Source: UBA5069 sp963773745 (GTDB lineage: Bacteria; Chloroflexota; Anaerolineae; Caldilineales; Caldilineaceae). Taken from it: a stretch of DNA of 64,000 bases. A model generated the notes under the pieces. It had not been told where the DNA came from. It saw only the letters and a program-made list of their open reading frames with translations, and ran no database searches. The stretch spans positions 1,984,001 to 2,048,000 of the forward strand of contig CAVZCL010000005.1 of assembly GCA_963773745.1 (NCBI GenBank), read 5' to 3'. Position numbers and translations under genes: made by a program. Of the stretch, positions 1-9,595 are shown in pieces. Each line of letters starts with the position of its first letter. Positions within the stretch are counted from its first letter, which is position 1.

Positions 1-187
1 GCGGTTTGTGGATGTCGAAGTGCTGGAGCAGGCGACCGGTCGTGCGCGTGTCTTCAGCGGCAATGACATCAACCAGCCGCAGCGTTTCGATAGCGCGCAG
101 TGTCATGTCGCCCAGGTTGCCGATTGGTGTGGCCACCAGGTAGAGCAGGGGGCCAGCGGATTCGAGGGATGACGGTTCAGTAGTCAA
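1..187 (-). CDS. rsmI: RsmI, 16S rRNA 2'-O-ribose methyltransferase, N-terminal part
   Basis: Only the first ~62 codons lie in the window; the gene runs off the left edge. The minus strand reads YLVATPIGNLGDMTLRAI followed by VIAAEDTRTTGRLLQHF, which is the glycine-rich start of the tetrapyrrole-methylase fold of RsmI. Family members methylate the 2'-O of C1402 in 16S rRNA using SAM. The start is taken as TTG at 185-187; no ATG precedes the conserved block. Recognition rests on the N-terminal motif alone, because the SAM-binding C-terminal half is not visible. Confidence 0.85.
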   Translation of the reverse strand, partial: MTTEPSSLESAGPLLYLVATPIGNLGDMTLRAIETLRLVDVIAAEDTRTTGRLLQHFDIHKP

Positions 188-275
188 GGCGATTGGTTGA
201 AAATCCAAACTGGCGGTTACGGGGTCCGGTTTCTGCCTTTATCATGCACCATGGACGCGCCTTCGGCCGCATGGG

Positions 276-2097
276 CTATTCGCTGTAATCCCAAAAGGCG
301 GTTATGGCGTCGGCGCAGCGCTGATCCTGCGGATAATCCCAGAAGGCGGCGGGATCGGTCTCCACATTGTAATCCTGAAAGATGTAGCAGCCTCGCACGG
401 CATAGGGGTCGAGCGTCGCATAGAGCGCCACGCCGCCCAGTTGCGGGTTTTCCGTGTCGTAAATCTGTACATAGCGGACGCCACGGTTCTTGCTTGTTCC
501 CTCAGGGCGGCGCAGCTCGGTGTACTGGCAATCGTCGTATGTGTTGCAGAGGAGGACGGCAACGATGGGGACGACGCCACTGGTGGATTCATCCCAGGTG
601 AAGGCAAAGGTGCGCTTGCCAATATCTGGATTCTCACGGAACCACGCGCGCAGGCTCTGGTTGTCGGCAAAGCCCGGCTGGCCCTGCCCGTAGAGCAGGA
701 ACATCGCATCCTGGAAGGCACGCTCCACAGTGTAGGTGTAGGCGCTGCCCACACTGGCGGGTATGCCGATTTGGCCAATCGACTGGTCGTTATCAAGTGC
801 GGGAATCGCTGCTTTGATTGACGCCTGTGTAGCGCGCACAAGCGTGCCTGCATTGCGCCAGTCCACGCCATCGCCCATGCTCACATAGGCATAGAAAGCA
901 ATCAGCCCGGCCACCATGCCCAGCAGCGCGAACTGCAGCGGTCGCACGCGGCGCAGCGCGCTGTAGAGCATGGCTACGAAACTGGCAACCGTGACGGCGA
1001 AGCCAAAGGAGAGCAGATAGGTGTAGCGATTCTCGGGATTGCGGCCGGTAAGGCTGGCGAAGGCGAAGCCCATGAGCAGCATCCACAGAATGCCCCAGCC
1101 TATCCAAAGCCAGCGCGTGGAGGCACTGCTCTCGGGCGTGGTGATGGGCCGGCTGCGCAGGGCGGTGATGAACGCAACTGCAGTGACACCTAAAGCAAGC
1201 GCCATTGTGGCCAGTGCGAGCGAGCCAGTCGGCTCCAGCCAGTTGCGGCTGTAGCCAAAGATGGGTGCTCCCGGCGAGGGTGAGGTGAAAAGCAGCACCA
1301 TCTGGCTCAGGAGCAGGTGATAGCCTCTGAGCAGATGGGCAGCATCAAGGCTGGCGGCGTAATCGCCGCGCCCGGGCACAAGGCTCCCCTGTACGGCAAA
1401 GCGCACCAGCAGCATTACGACGGCGGCCCCAGCAAGCAGGAAGTACAAGCGCAGGCGGCTGCGGCGAACGCGCCCATGCACAATCCAGTCGGCCGTGAAG
1501 ATGAGTGCAGGCAGCGCGAGCGTCACCTCATAGGCGAGCACGGCGCAGAGGTAGGCGAGCGCGACCCCAAGCTGGATGCCCAGCGACGGCCGCTCAAAGG
1601 CGGTGAGAGCCAAGTCCAGCGCGAGCAGGCTAAAGAGAAGCGCCAACACATTCGAGTTGGCGGCGAACCAGAAGACCGCTTCATTGTGCGAGGGGAGCAG
1701 CAGCACAATTGCTGCGGCGCAGAAGGCCCAAAGGTCACTGCCGCCCACGCGCCGCACAATCCGAAAGGTGAGCAGCGTATTGATGAAGTGCAGCGACAAA
1801 TAGATGACGTAGTAGCCCCACATGCGCTCGAGGCCAAAGGCGTGCGTAAGGAGGACGCGCATGGCTGTGCTCAGCGGGCGGTAGCCGGACCAGTCGATTG
1901 TCCCGCCGAAGGTGGCGCGCAGCGTGGGCCCGAGCGGGCCGGTCATCTCCACGGCGCTGTGGATGAAGTCATCCATGGCGAAGTAGAGGCCGAACGCGAA
2001 GCGGCCGTAGACCCAGAGGAAGAGAAGCAGCAGGCCGGAGAGCGCGGCTATCCAGGGCGCGCGCGACGCTGGTTTGTGAAGAGGGGGGCATGCTCAT
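276..2097 (-). CDS. Polytopic membrane protein, function unknown (frameshift near 2060)
   Basis: About 600 residues with a dozen hydrophobic segments in the first two thirds and a soluble tail of ~180 residues. The first helix is followed by GLYFAMDDFIH; an acidic pair after helix 1 is common in GT-C fold glycosyltransferases and other polyprenyl-sugar-using membrane enzymes, but I see no further family signature, so no substrate is proposed. The frame that holds the protein has an in-frame ATG only at 1976, yet the sequence before it encodes a clear transmembrane helix. That helix joins to an ATG at 2095-2097 only if a CG run at about 2054-2067 has lost or gained bases. I therefore extend the gene to 2097. 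The SDR gene ends 15 bp upstream on the same strand. Confidence 0.6.
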
Positions 2098-2112
2098 TGC
2101 GTTGGGATGGGG

Positions 2113-2895
2113 CTAGTCCAGCACATTGCGTCTGGTGAAGGGCGCGCTGGCGAAGCGCTTGTAGATTTTGCCCTTTGTGAGCCAGACAATGCGGCGGCCG
2201 CTCTTGGTTGTCTCGAGGACGTTGTCGGCAATCCACGGCGCAACCGTCTCAACCTTGTCGGCGAGGATGTTGAAGACGCGGCGAGAACTCTTCTTCTGAT
2301 CCGGCGGCACGTTTTTCAGCAGGAGATCGGTCACCATCATACCCGGGCTGATTGCGCCCACAAGCACTGGCTTGCCCTTTGTTTCGGCCAGCAGCGCGTC
2401 GGTAAGGTAGTTGATGGCGGCCTTGGTGGTGGCATAGGGCGTAAGGCCCGGACGCGTGCCGCCGTCGCTGCCAAAGCCTTCCATGTTCCAAAGCTGGCCG
2501 CTGCCCTGGGCAATCATGCCGGCGAGCGCGACGCGGCTGCCATACATGGAACCGACGAGGTTTGTGGAGACGATGGACTCAATCGTCTCCGGCTCCACCT
2601 CCCAGAAGGGGGTCATCTTGCCACCCAGGCCGGCGTTGTTGATCCAGATATCCACGTGGCCGAAGTCCGCGGCGGCGGCGTCCCACAGGGCCTGCAGCTG
2701 GGCGAAGTCGCTCACATCGCAGGGTTGGCCAAGGATGCGGTCGGCGTTGTAGCGCCCGGTGAGAGCAGCGAGTGCGCCATGCACAGCGCTTTCGGTGCGC
2801 CCGCAGATGACGACGGCGCAATCGCGCTGGAGAAATGCCTCCGCCAGGGCAAAGCCAAGGCCACGGGTGCTGCCGGTAATGACGACGGTTTTCAT
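2113..2895 (-). CDS. Short-chain dehydrogenase/reductase (SDR)
   Basis: A 260-residue classical SDR. The N-terminus MKTVVITGSTRGLGFALAE holds the TGxxxGxG dinucleotide loop, NNAG follows in the middle, and Y-x3-K (YATTKAA) gives the catalytic Tyr/Lys. It should be a soluble NAD(P)-dependent oxidoreductase; the substrate cannot be deduced. I chose the ATG at 2893-2895 because the Rossmann motif begins right there; an ATG 27 codons upstream would add an Arg-rich stretch with no counterpart in the family. It lies downstream of the aldehyde oxidoreductase gene with a 77-bp gap containing a GCGG/CCGC hairpin, so co-transcription is possible but not shown. Confidence 0.85.
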   Translation of the reverse strand: MKTVVITGSTRGLGFALAEAFLQRDCAVVICGRTESAVHGALAALTGRYNADRILGQPCDVSDFAQLQALWDAAAADFGHVDIWINNAGLGGKMTPFWEVEPETIESIVSTNLVGSMYGSRVALAGMIAQGSGQLWNMEGFGSDGGTRPGLTPYATTKAAINYLTDALLAETKGKPVLVGAISPGMMVTDLLLKNVPPDQKKSSRRVFNILADKVETVAPWIADNVLETTKSGRRIVWLTKGKIYKRFASAPFTRRNVLD

Positions 2896-2972
2896 GGTGT
2901 CACGTCTCTCTTCGTAGCGGCGGTCGTCAGCCGCCGATTGTGCGGGCGCGCCGCGTCGCGGCCGCCTGCCAT

Positions 2973-4878
2973 TCATGCAATACCGGCCGCCGCCCAGCCA
3001 ATGCCCAGCTCCTCGAGGCGGTAGGCATCCGGGTTGCCGGTCTCCACATCCCAGCCGGCCATGCGGTAGTAGAGATCCTTGGCGCGCTCGATTTCGGCTT
3101 CCGTGACGACCATGCCGGCCGTGCTGCCGCCGACAAGGGGCTCGTAGATGCGCTGCGGCAGCACGTCATCCTCGCGGCTGAAGCCCTCACGTGCGTTGAA
3201 GACGCGCTGCAGGTTAACGCGGCGCGCGCCCAGCGTCAGCAACTCTTCGCCCGTCACTCCCCAGCCGGTGACGGCATTGACGATGTCGGCCATGACTTCC
3301 GGCCCGTAGAGCTGCCACGTGGCGCCCCAGTCAAACTGGCAGAGGTTAAGCACGTCGGTGGTTGAGGTCCAGTATTGGGTCTTGAGAGCGAACTCCACCT
3401 TTTCGGGGCCGAGGTCGGTGGCGGCCACCGGCGTGGTCAGCCCCAGATACGCGAGGCGGCCGAGGTTGACGGGGCCGCTGCTCTCTTCGTAGGAGGTGTC
3501 ATGCTCGGAGGACTGATGATCCGCACCAAAGGGATTGACGGCATAGATCAGGCCGAGGCTGCGCTTGACCTGCGGCATGTGCGCGGGGAATTCTGTGCCC
3601 TTGACGGTGACAGCACGCGCTTGCGCTTCGGGGCCAAGGAGTTTGGCCGCTGCTGCAGAGCCTTCGGCCAGGAGGTTGCCCAGCTTGCCTTCGCGGAAGG
3701 CGAGCGCTTTGAGCGCAGCCATCATGGCATCGGCGTCGCCCATGCACAGCGCCAGGCCGTCGGTGTCGTCCAGTGTGAGGATGCCATCCTCGAAACATTC
3801 CATGGCCCAGGCAATGGTCGCACCGGCGGCAATTGTGTCAAGGCCGTAGTCGTTGCAGAGGGCGTTGGCGTAGGAGACGGCCTCGAGGTCGGCGACGCCG
3901 CAGTAGGAGCCAAGGCTGGCAATGGACTCGTATTCGGGGCCGCCCAACTCCTTGGCAATCTTGTAGCGACCGTTGCTGGCCACTTCGCGCTTGCAGCGCA
4001 CAACGCAGGCATAGCAGGTGTCGCGTCCCACCAGCAGGGTTTCGGCCATGCGTTCGGCCGAAAGATCATCGGCGTGTTCGAATTCGCCGGATTTGTAGTT
4101 GAAGGTGGGGAGGCCGCCCACGTCGTTGTTGGCGCGCACCACGCTGGGCGTACCCTGCTCACCAAATTCGGCCATGCCGTGGTTGGACTTGATCTCCTTG
4201 CCGCCGGCCTGGGCAATACGGCGCACCCCGGCCGTGTCGGCAAGCTCGGGTTTGGCCGCGCCGCGCACGGCAATCGCTTTGAGATTCTTGGATCCCATGA
4301 CGGCGCCCATGCCCGTGCGCCCGGCCGCGCGGTTGCGCATATTCATGACGGCGGCAAACTTGACGAGCTTCTCGCCTGCCTGGCCGCAGCAGGCAACCTC
4401 CACCTTGTCGTCCGCCAGCTCCTCGCGCAGGCGCGTTTCGGTGTCCCACGCACCCAGGCCCCAGAGGTGGGTGGCGTCGCGCAGTTCGGCCTCGCCGTTG
4501 TGAATCCACAGGTAAACGGGCGCATCGGCCTGGCCGCGGATGACAATGCCGTCGAAGCCGGCGAATTTGAGTTCGGCGGGGAAGAAGCCGCCCGCTTGCG
4601 AATCGCCAATGCCGCCTGTAAGCGGGAGACTTGGCGTTGAGCGTCATGCGGCTTTGACCGGAGAAGGCAACGCCCGTGACGACGGAGAGCATTACGGTAA
4701 GCACGTTGTCGGGGCCAAGCGGATCGGCGCCCGCAGGCATCTGCTTGAGCAGGTAGTAGAGGCCGAAGTTGGAGCCGCCCATGTAGAGGCGGTACCAGTC
4801 CGCTTCCGGCTCCTCGATGGTGAGGGCGCGCGTGGTGAGGTCGACGTGCAGAATTTTGCCGTGGTAGCCGTAGGGCAT
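2973..4878 (-). CDS. Aldehyde ferredoxin oxidoreductase (tungsten, AOR family), frameshift at 4624-4626
   Basis: Two adjoining frames make a ~635-residue protein, the normal AOR length. The N-terminal part (MPYGYHGKILHVDLTTR, YMGGSNFG) is the AOR beta-barrel domain that cradles the two pterin cofactors. The C-terminal part has CYACVVRC, the C-x2-C-x3-C of the [4Fe-4S] site, and a later Cys in LNLCQF as fourth ligand. These enzymes oxidise aldehydes to acids and reduce ferredoxin in the cytoplasm, under anoxic conditions. Around 4624-4626 a GGG run on the plus strand is one base too long: removing it turns the text into AKSPLTGGIGDSQAGG, the family consensus. I treat this as a sequencing indel. 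GGAG lies 9 nt before the ATG. Confidence 0.88.
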
Positions 4879-4914
4879 AGCTGTTATCTCCAGGAAGGGG
4901 CGCAAGTAAACGAG

Positions 4915-4994
4915 TCATTGGTCATTGGTAAATGGTAATTGGCGTGCGCCTACTGGTGACGGGAGGAAATTACAGTTACCAATGACCAATTACC
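4915..4994. repeat. Imperfect inverted repeat of ATTGGT-type words
   Basis: Between the AOR start and the hisB stop. The left arm reads TCATTGGTCATTGGTAA and the right arm is its near reverse complement (TTACCAATGACCAATTA). Same word family as the elements at 5681, 19182 and 23661. Confidence 0.7.
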
Positions 4995-4999
4995 CTTCA

Positions 5000-5611
5000 T
5001 CACGCCGTCACCGTCCCCTTGGTGCTGGGCACGGCGTTGTGGCGGCGCGGGTCGTAGCGGCAGGCGCTATCCAGCGCACGTGCGAGTGCCTTGAAGAGCG
5101 CCTCCACCTTGTGATGATCGTTGTGGCCATAGAGGACGCGCGCGTGCACGTTCATGCGCGCATGGATGGCAAAGCTCTCAAAGAGGTGGGGCACAAGGTC
5201 GGTACCCAGCTGGCCCAGGCGGTTGGTGTTGAAGGGCGCCTCGAAGACGCAGTAGGGACGGCCGCTGAGGTCGACCACAACCTGCGCCAGCGCCTCATCC
5301 ATGGGCACAAAGCTGTGGGCGGTGCGCGTAATGCCGCGGCGGTCGCCCAGCGCCTGGTCAAAGGCTTTGCCCAGGCAGATGCAGACGTCCTCAGCGGTGT
5401 GATGTTCGTCAATGTGCAGATCGCCCGAAGCCTTGACGACGAGGTCGAAGAGGCCGTGGCCGGCAAAGAGGGTGAGCATGTGGTCCAGAAAACCGATGCC
5501 GGTGTCGATTTCGGCGCGGCCGGAGCCTTCGATGGTGAGTTTGACGTCGACGCTGGTTTCGGCGGTTTGGCGTTCAATGTGCGCCTGGCGTTTGGGATGC
5601 AGTTCGTTCAC
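5000..5611 (-). CDS. hisB: Imidazoleglycerol-phosphate dehydratase HisB
   Basis: A 203-residue monofunctional IGPD catalysing the sixth step of histidine synthesis (imidazole-glycerol phosphate to imidazole-acetol phosphate). The two manganese-binding repeats are visible as IDEHHTAEDV near residue 70 and YGHNDHHKVEA near residue 165. GFLDHML and the final DPRR are also typical. The start is a GTG at 5609-5611 with GGAG 7 nt upstream. It is separated from hisC by a TPR lipoprotein gene and an inverted repeat, so the his genes here are near each other but not a compact operon. Confidence 0.96.
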   Translation of the reverse strand: MNELHPKRQAHIERQTAETSVDVKLTIEGSGRAEIDTGIGFLDHMLTLFAGHGLFDLVVKASGDLHIDEHHTAEDVCICLGKAFDQALGDRRGITRTAHSFVPMDEALAQVVVDLSGRPYCVFEAPFNTNRLGQLGTDLVPHLFESFAIHARMNVHARVLYGHNDHHKVEALFKALARALDSACRYDPRRHNAVPSTKGTVTA

Positions 5612-5644
5612 AGTGTGTCTCCGGTGCTTGGCGGTGAGGGGGTT

Positions 5645-5650
5645 ATTCTA
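5645..5650 (-). promoter_or_regulatory. hisB: Putative -10 box for hisB
   Basis: Minus strand reads GTGCTAGAATAA: a TAGAAT hexamer with an extended TG. It lies about 35 nt before the GTG start, matching the extended -10 pattern seen before several genes in this window. Confidence 0.45.
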
Positions 5651-5680
5651 GCACAGGACGCGGTGGGGTGAAGGGAAAGC

Positions 5681-5760
5681 GGTCAATGGTCATTGGTCAT
5701 TGGCAAGTGGTAAGTGGTGACTCGAACCTGACACTTGCCAATGACCAATGACCATTGACC
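5681..5760. repeat. Near-perfect inverted repeat, 30-bp arms, ATTGGT-type words
   Basis: Arms 5681-5710 and 5731-5760 match at 29 of 30 positions, separated by 20 nt. Each arm iterates the word GGTCAATGGTCATTGG. It lies between the hisB promoter and the end of the TPR lipoprotein gene. Confidence 0.9.
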
Positions 5761-5783
5761 ATTGACCAAGTACGCTCTACCCT

Positions 5784-6485
5784 CTACTGTTGCGCCGCCG
5801 CCTCATCAATCACCTTGCGCACCTGGGCGGCCTGGTCATCGGGAAGGCCGAGCTGCACGGCGCGGCTGAGGTCCGTCTCGGCGGCGGTGCGCTTGCCCGA
5901 TTGCGCATAGGCAATGGCCTGCATGGCGAGGATGGTTGCGGCGTTGGGGCGGAGACGCAGCGCCGTCTGAAAGTCGACGGCAGCTTCATCACTGCGGCCG
6001 AGCGTGGTCAGGATGGCGCCGCGCTGGATATGTGCGTCGGCATTGTCGGGCTCGCTTGCCAGCAGCGCGTCCAGGTCTCTGAGCGCGTCAGAATGGTTAT
6101 CCTGGCTTTCGAACAGCGTCGCGCGCAGGAGCAGGGCGGGGACTGAAGATGGATCAAGCGCAAGCGCCTGGTCCAGGTCAGCGCGGGCGGCATCCACGTC
6201 ATCGGTGGCAAGTTTGGCCTGTGCGCGGCCGATCCAGGCTTCTGTGATGGTGGGAGATAGCTCCAGCGCCTGGGTAAAGCGTTGCGCCGCGGCCTGTGGC
6301 TGGTCGGCTGCCAGAAGCTGTTGTGCGGCGGCCATGCTTTCGGCCACGCTTTCGGCTGCCTGAATGCTGGATTGAGGCGCATCCGGTGCTGGTGTGCAGC
6401 CGGAAAGCAGCGCGAGCAATAGAAGAAGGCCAAGCGCAAAGTCTATGGTGCGATGGGAGATATGGGCAGTGCGTGCTGTTCGCAT
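5784..6485 (-). CDS. TPR-repeat lipoprotein
   Basis: A 233-residue protein with a hydrophobic signal segment ending in the lipobox LLSGC near residue 30, so it should be a membrane-anchored lipoprotein facing outward. The rest is a run of about five 34-residue tetratricopeptide units (for example AWIGRAQAKLATDDVDAA and AHIQRGAILTTLGRSDEA). Such domains act as protein-protein scaffolds; no partner is evident. It lies 29 bp from the end of hisC on the same strand and may be co-transcribed with it. Confidence 0.85.
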   Translation of the reverse strand: MRTARTAHISHRTIDFALGLLLLLALLSGCTPAPDAPQSSIQAAESVAESMAAAQQLLAADQPQAAAQRFTQALELSPTITEAWIGRAQAKLATDDVDAARADLDQALALDPSSVPALLLRATLFESQDNHSDALRDLDALLASEPDNADAHIQRGAILTTLGRSDEAAVDFQTALRLRPNAATILAMQAIAYAQSGKRTAAETDLSRAVQLGLPDDQAAQVRKVIDEAAAQQ

Positions 6486-6514
6486 GGCGAAAGGCGGCTT
6501 TCCAGCAGATGGCG

Positions 6515-7623
6515 CTAGCCAAGTGCGCTTAATTCGTGTAGCAAACGGGGAAGAGAATCGTCGCTGCCGACGCTAATGCGTATGCAGTTGTGCAGGCCGG
6601 GCTTGTTGTAGTGGCGCACGAGGATACCCCGCGCTTCGAGCGCATCTTTCAGCGCGCAGCGCATCGCGACCCACGACGTCACACAGGATAAAGTTCGCGT
6701 GTGACGGGTAGGGGTGCAGCCACGATAAGGCCTCAAGGCCCTCCGCAAGGCGGGCGCGTGTGGCCTTGAGGCGCTCCACGATGGCGGCCACCTCATCCAT
6801 GTGGTGCAATGTGGCAAGTCCGGCGACTGTGGCCGCGACATTGACGTTGTAGGGCTGCTTGAAGGTCATCAGATGGGGCATTAGCCAGTCGGGGCAAATG
6901 GCGTAGCCCAGGCGCAGGCCGGCAATGCCGGCGGCCTTGCTGAAGGTGCGCAGCACGACGAGATTGGGAAACTTCAGCACCCACGATGCGCGGCTGGGTG
7001 CGCCGGCAAATTCAATATAGGCCTCGTCGAGGACAACGATAAGGGGCAGCGCAAGCAGCCGGCGCAGCTCTGCATCGGGCAGCAGATTGCCCGATGGGTT
7101 GTTCGGTGAGGTCAGGAAGAGCAGCTTGGGCGCGCTCTCGCCCGGGCCACCCGGTGCTGCGGGCGCGCTCTTCAATGGCATCCACATCGACGGCAAAGTT
7201 GGCAAGGCGCGGGATTTCCACAACGTGTGCGCCCTGCAGCGCCGCATCAAACTCGTACATGCCGAAGGTGGGCGGGCAATTGAGAACGCAATCTTCGGGA
7301 CCAAGAAAGAGGCGGCAGAGCAGGTCAATCATCTCGTCTGCGCCATGGGTGGGCAGGATCTGTGCGCTGGGAATGCCAAGCTGGCCGGCCAGAGCCTCAC
7401 GCAATTCTGCCTGCTGCGGGTCGGGATAGATGTGATAGTACGGGTAGGTGCGCAGCGCGTTGAGCACGGCCGGCAGCGGGCCGTAGGGGTTCTCGTTTGC
7501 GTCGAGTTTGAGCAGTGTGTCGGGGGCGCGGCCAAGCTTGCGCGAGAGCGCCTCGAAGGGGAGGATTGGCACGTAGGGCGCAAGGCCGCGCACGTGCGGG
7601 CGAAGCAGCGATTCAGGATCCAT
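6515..7623 (-). CDS. hisC: Histidinol-phosphate aminotransferase HisC (two frame changes)
   Basis: Joined length about 369 residues, as expected for this PLP enzyme of fold type I, which transaminates imidazole-acetol phosphate with glutamate. The N-terminal part has KLDANENPYGP, the middle TSPNNPSGN and VLDEAYIEF, then RTFSKAAGIAGLRLGY with the PLP lysine, and the C-terminus has HNCIRISVGS. The reading frame changes twice: near 7160-7172 (in a GCGCGCCCGC context) and near 6651-6660 (AGCGCGCAGC). Both are CG-rich runs and every motif remains intact, so I take the gene as functional with draft-level errors. The start ATG is at 7621-7623. Confidence 0.9.
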
Positions 7624-7676
7624 GGCAGTGGCAGAGGTGTGGCTTCGTGACGCAAGGATGCATGGAACAGCGCTTC

Positions 7677-7682
7677 ATTGTA
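7677..7682 (-). promoter_or_regulatory. hisC: Putative extended -10 box for hisC
   Basis: Minus strand GTGCTACAATGAAG contains TACAAT preceded by TG; the start codon lies about 54 nt downstream. Confidence 0.45.
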
Positions 7683-7792
7683 GCACGCGCCGCATTTGAA
7701 GCGAGGCTGGGGCTGCGTGAAGCGCGCTTCACCCATGGCAGCGGCACGCGCTACAATGGGACGCACACATTCACGACACAAGGAGCAGGTTA

Positions 7793-8236
7793 ATGAACTT
7801 TCGTACGACGGTTAGGCTGGAGGGCAAGACGGCGACGGGGCTGGAGGTGCCGCCGGATGTTGTGGAAGCGCTTGGCGCCGGCAAGCGCGCCAAGGTGCTC
7901 GTCACAATCAACGGCTACAGCTATCGCTCGAGCGTCGCTCCCTATAACGGCGTCTACATGCTGCCGTTAAGCGCAGAGCACCGCACAGGCGCGGGCGTTT
8001 CTGCAGGTGACGACGTTGACGTCGAGATTGTGGTTGATACAGAGGAACGTGTGGTCACGCCGCCGGCGGACCTGGCCGCAGCGTTGGATGCGGACCCAGC
8101 CGCACGCAAGGCGTTTGACGCGCTCTCCTACAGCAACCAGCGCCGTCACGTTCTCTCGGTGGAGGGCGCCAAGACGGCGGAGACACGCGCACGGCGTGTG
8201 GCGAAGGTGGTGGCTGAGTTGGCGGGCGCGGCCTAA
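7793..8236 (+). CDS. DUF1905 / YdeI-OmdA-like protein
   Basis: 147 residues. The first ~95 residues form a small beta-barrel of the DUF1905 type (LEVPPDVVEALGAGKRAKV, VDVEIVVD). The tail has the helical OmdA/YdeI-like segment (AFDALSYSNQRRHVLSVEGA) often called bacteriocin-protection domain. The molecular role is not established. AAGGAG precedes the ATG by 7 nt and TACAAT lies at 7751-7756. The stop codon overlaps the hisD stop on the other strand (8233-8236). Confidence 0.8.
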   Translation: MNFRTTVRLEGKTATGLEVPPDVVEALGAGKRAKVLVTINGYSYRSSVAPYNGVYMLPLSAEHRTGAGVSAGDDVDVEIVVDTEERVVTPPADLAAALDADPAARKAFDALSYSNQRRHVLSVEGAKTAETRARRVAKVVAELAGAA

Positions 8237-9559
8237 TCCAGCCGCTTTGCCACAGCCGCGGCGTGGGCGGTGAGCCCTTCGGTGGTGGCGAGTGTCCAGG
8301 CGGCGGGGCCAATGGCCTCCAGCGCCGATTCGTTGAGGCCGAAGACGCTAATAATCTTGAGGAAGTCGCTAACGTTGATGGGCGAGGCGAAACGGGCGGT
8401 GCCGCCGGTGGGCATCACATGGCTGGGGCCGGCCACATAGTCACCGAGCACCTCGAAGGAGCGCTCGCCCAGAAAGACGCCGCCCGCATGGCGCACGTGG
8501 CCCAAGCCAATGCCACGGGTCATCCACCAGCAGGCAGAGGTGCTCGGGCGCGTAGGTATTGGCCAGGTCAAAGGCTTCGTGGAGATCGGCCGTGACGACG
8601 ATGCCGCTGCCACGGGCCAGCGAGCCGGCAATGGTTTCGGAGCGGCCCAGTACTTCCATCTGCGCGCCCACGGCGGCCTGCACCTGTTCTGCCAGCGCGC
8701 GGCTGGGGGTGAGCAGGATGGCCGAGGCGAGCACATCATGCTCGGCCTGCGCCAGCAGATCGGCGGCGGCCCACTGGGGATTGGCGTTGGCGTCGGCAAT
8801 CACCACGGTTTCGGTGGGGCCGGGCAGGCCGTCGATGCCAACAATGCCAAAGACCTGGCGCTTGGCCAACGTGGTGAAGAGATTGCCCGGGCCGCAAATC
8901 TTGTCGACTCGTGGAATCGTCTGCGTGCCAAAGGCGAGCGCGCCGATGGCCTGCGCGCCGCCTGCAATGTAGATGGCATCGACGCCGGCAATGTCGGCGG
9001 CAACGAGAATGGCAGGGTGGGGCACGCCCGTGGCGCGCTGCGGCGGCGTAATGAGCACAACTTCCTCAACGCCCGCCACGCGCGCCGGAATGGCTGTCAT
9101 GAGCACGCTGCTGGGCAGCGGGGCGCTGCCGCCTGGCCCATAGACACCGACGCGCGCAATCGGCCGCACCATCTGTCCCAGCGTGCCGCCGGCGTCGTTG
9201 TGCATCCACGAATGGGTGGGCTGGCGGCGGTGGAAGGCTTCGATGCGTGACGCGGCCAAGCGCAGCGCCTCCACCACGGCCGGCTCAAGCTGCGCGTAGG
9301 CTTCGGCAATCTGTTCGCTCGAAATTTGCAGTGCGGGCGGGAGAACGCCGTCGAGGCGGTGGGTCCAGTCGGCCAGGGCTGCGTCGCCGCGCGTGCGCAC
9401 ATCCAGCAGAATGCGGCGTACGGCCTCGTCAGGAGTCACTGGCTCGCCAAATTGGGCGGCAAGAGAGGCGAGCAGCGCATCGGGCACGCTGATTTCGTCC
9501 CACGCGGGGCGACGCAGGATGGACGCTCGCGCACTTGCGCTGTCTAGGATGCGGATCAT
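8233..9559 (-). CDS. hisD: Histidinol dehydrogenase HisD (frameshift at 8501-8503)
   Basis: About 442 residues when joined. It catalyses the last two steps of histidine synthesis (L-histidinol to L-histidine, with NAD+ and zinc). Signature stretches are YVPGGSA-like VYGPGGSAPLPSS, KICGPGN, GPTETVVIAD, the zinc ligands in QAEHDV, the catalytic YAPEHL and GPSHVMPTGGTARF. The frame changes at a CCC run (8501-8503); deleting one base restores DDPWHWLGHVRHAGGVFLG, the normal family text. The hisD start lies 36 bp after the trkA-like stop, with no clear Shine-Dalgarno. Confidence 0.93.
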
Positions 9560-9595
9560 GGGCAGGTTTTGGGGTTGCTGGGTGGGAAACGGCGG

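Noticed and set aside
6515..7623. hisC as a true pseudogene
   Set aside because: All catalytic motifs are intact and both breaks lie in CG runs; other biosynthetic genes show the same pattern, so draft errors are the simpler reading.
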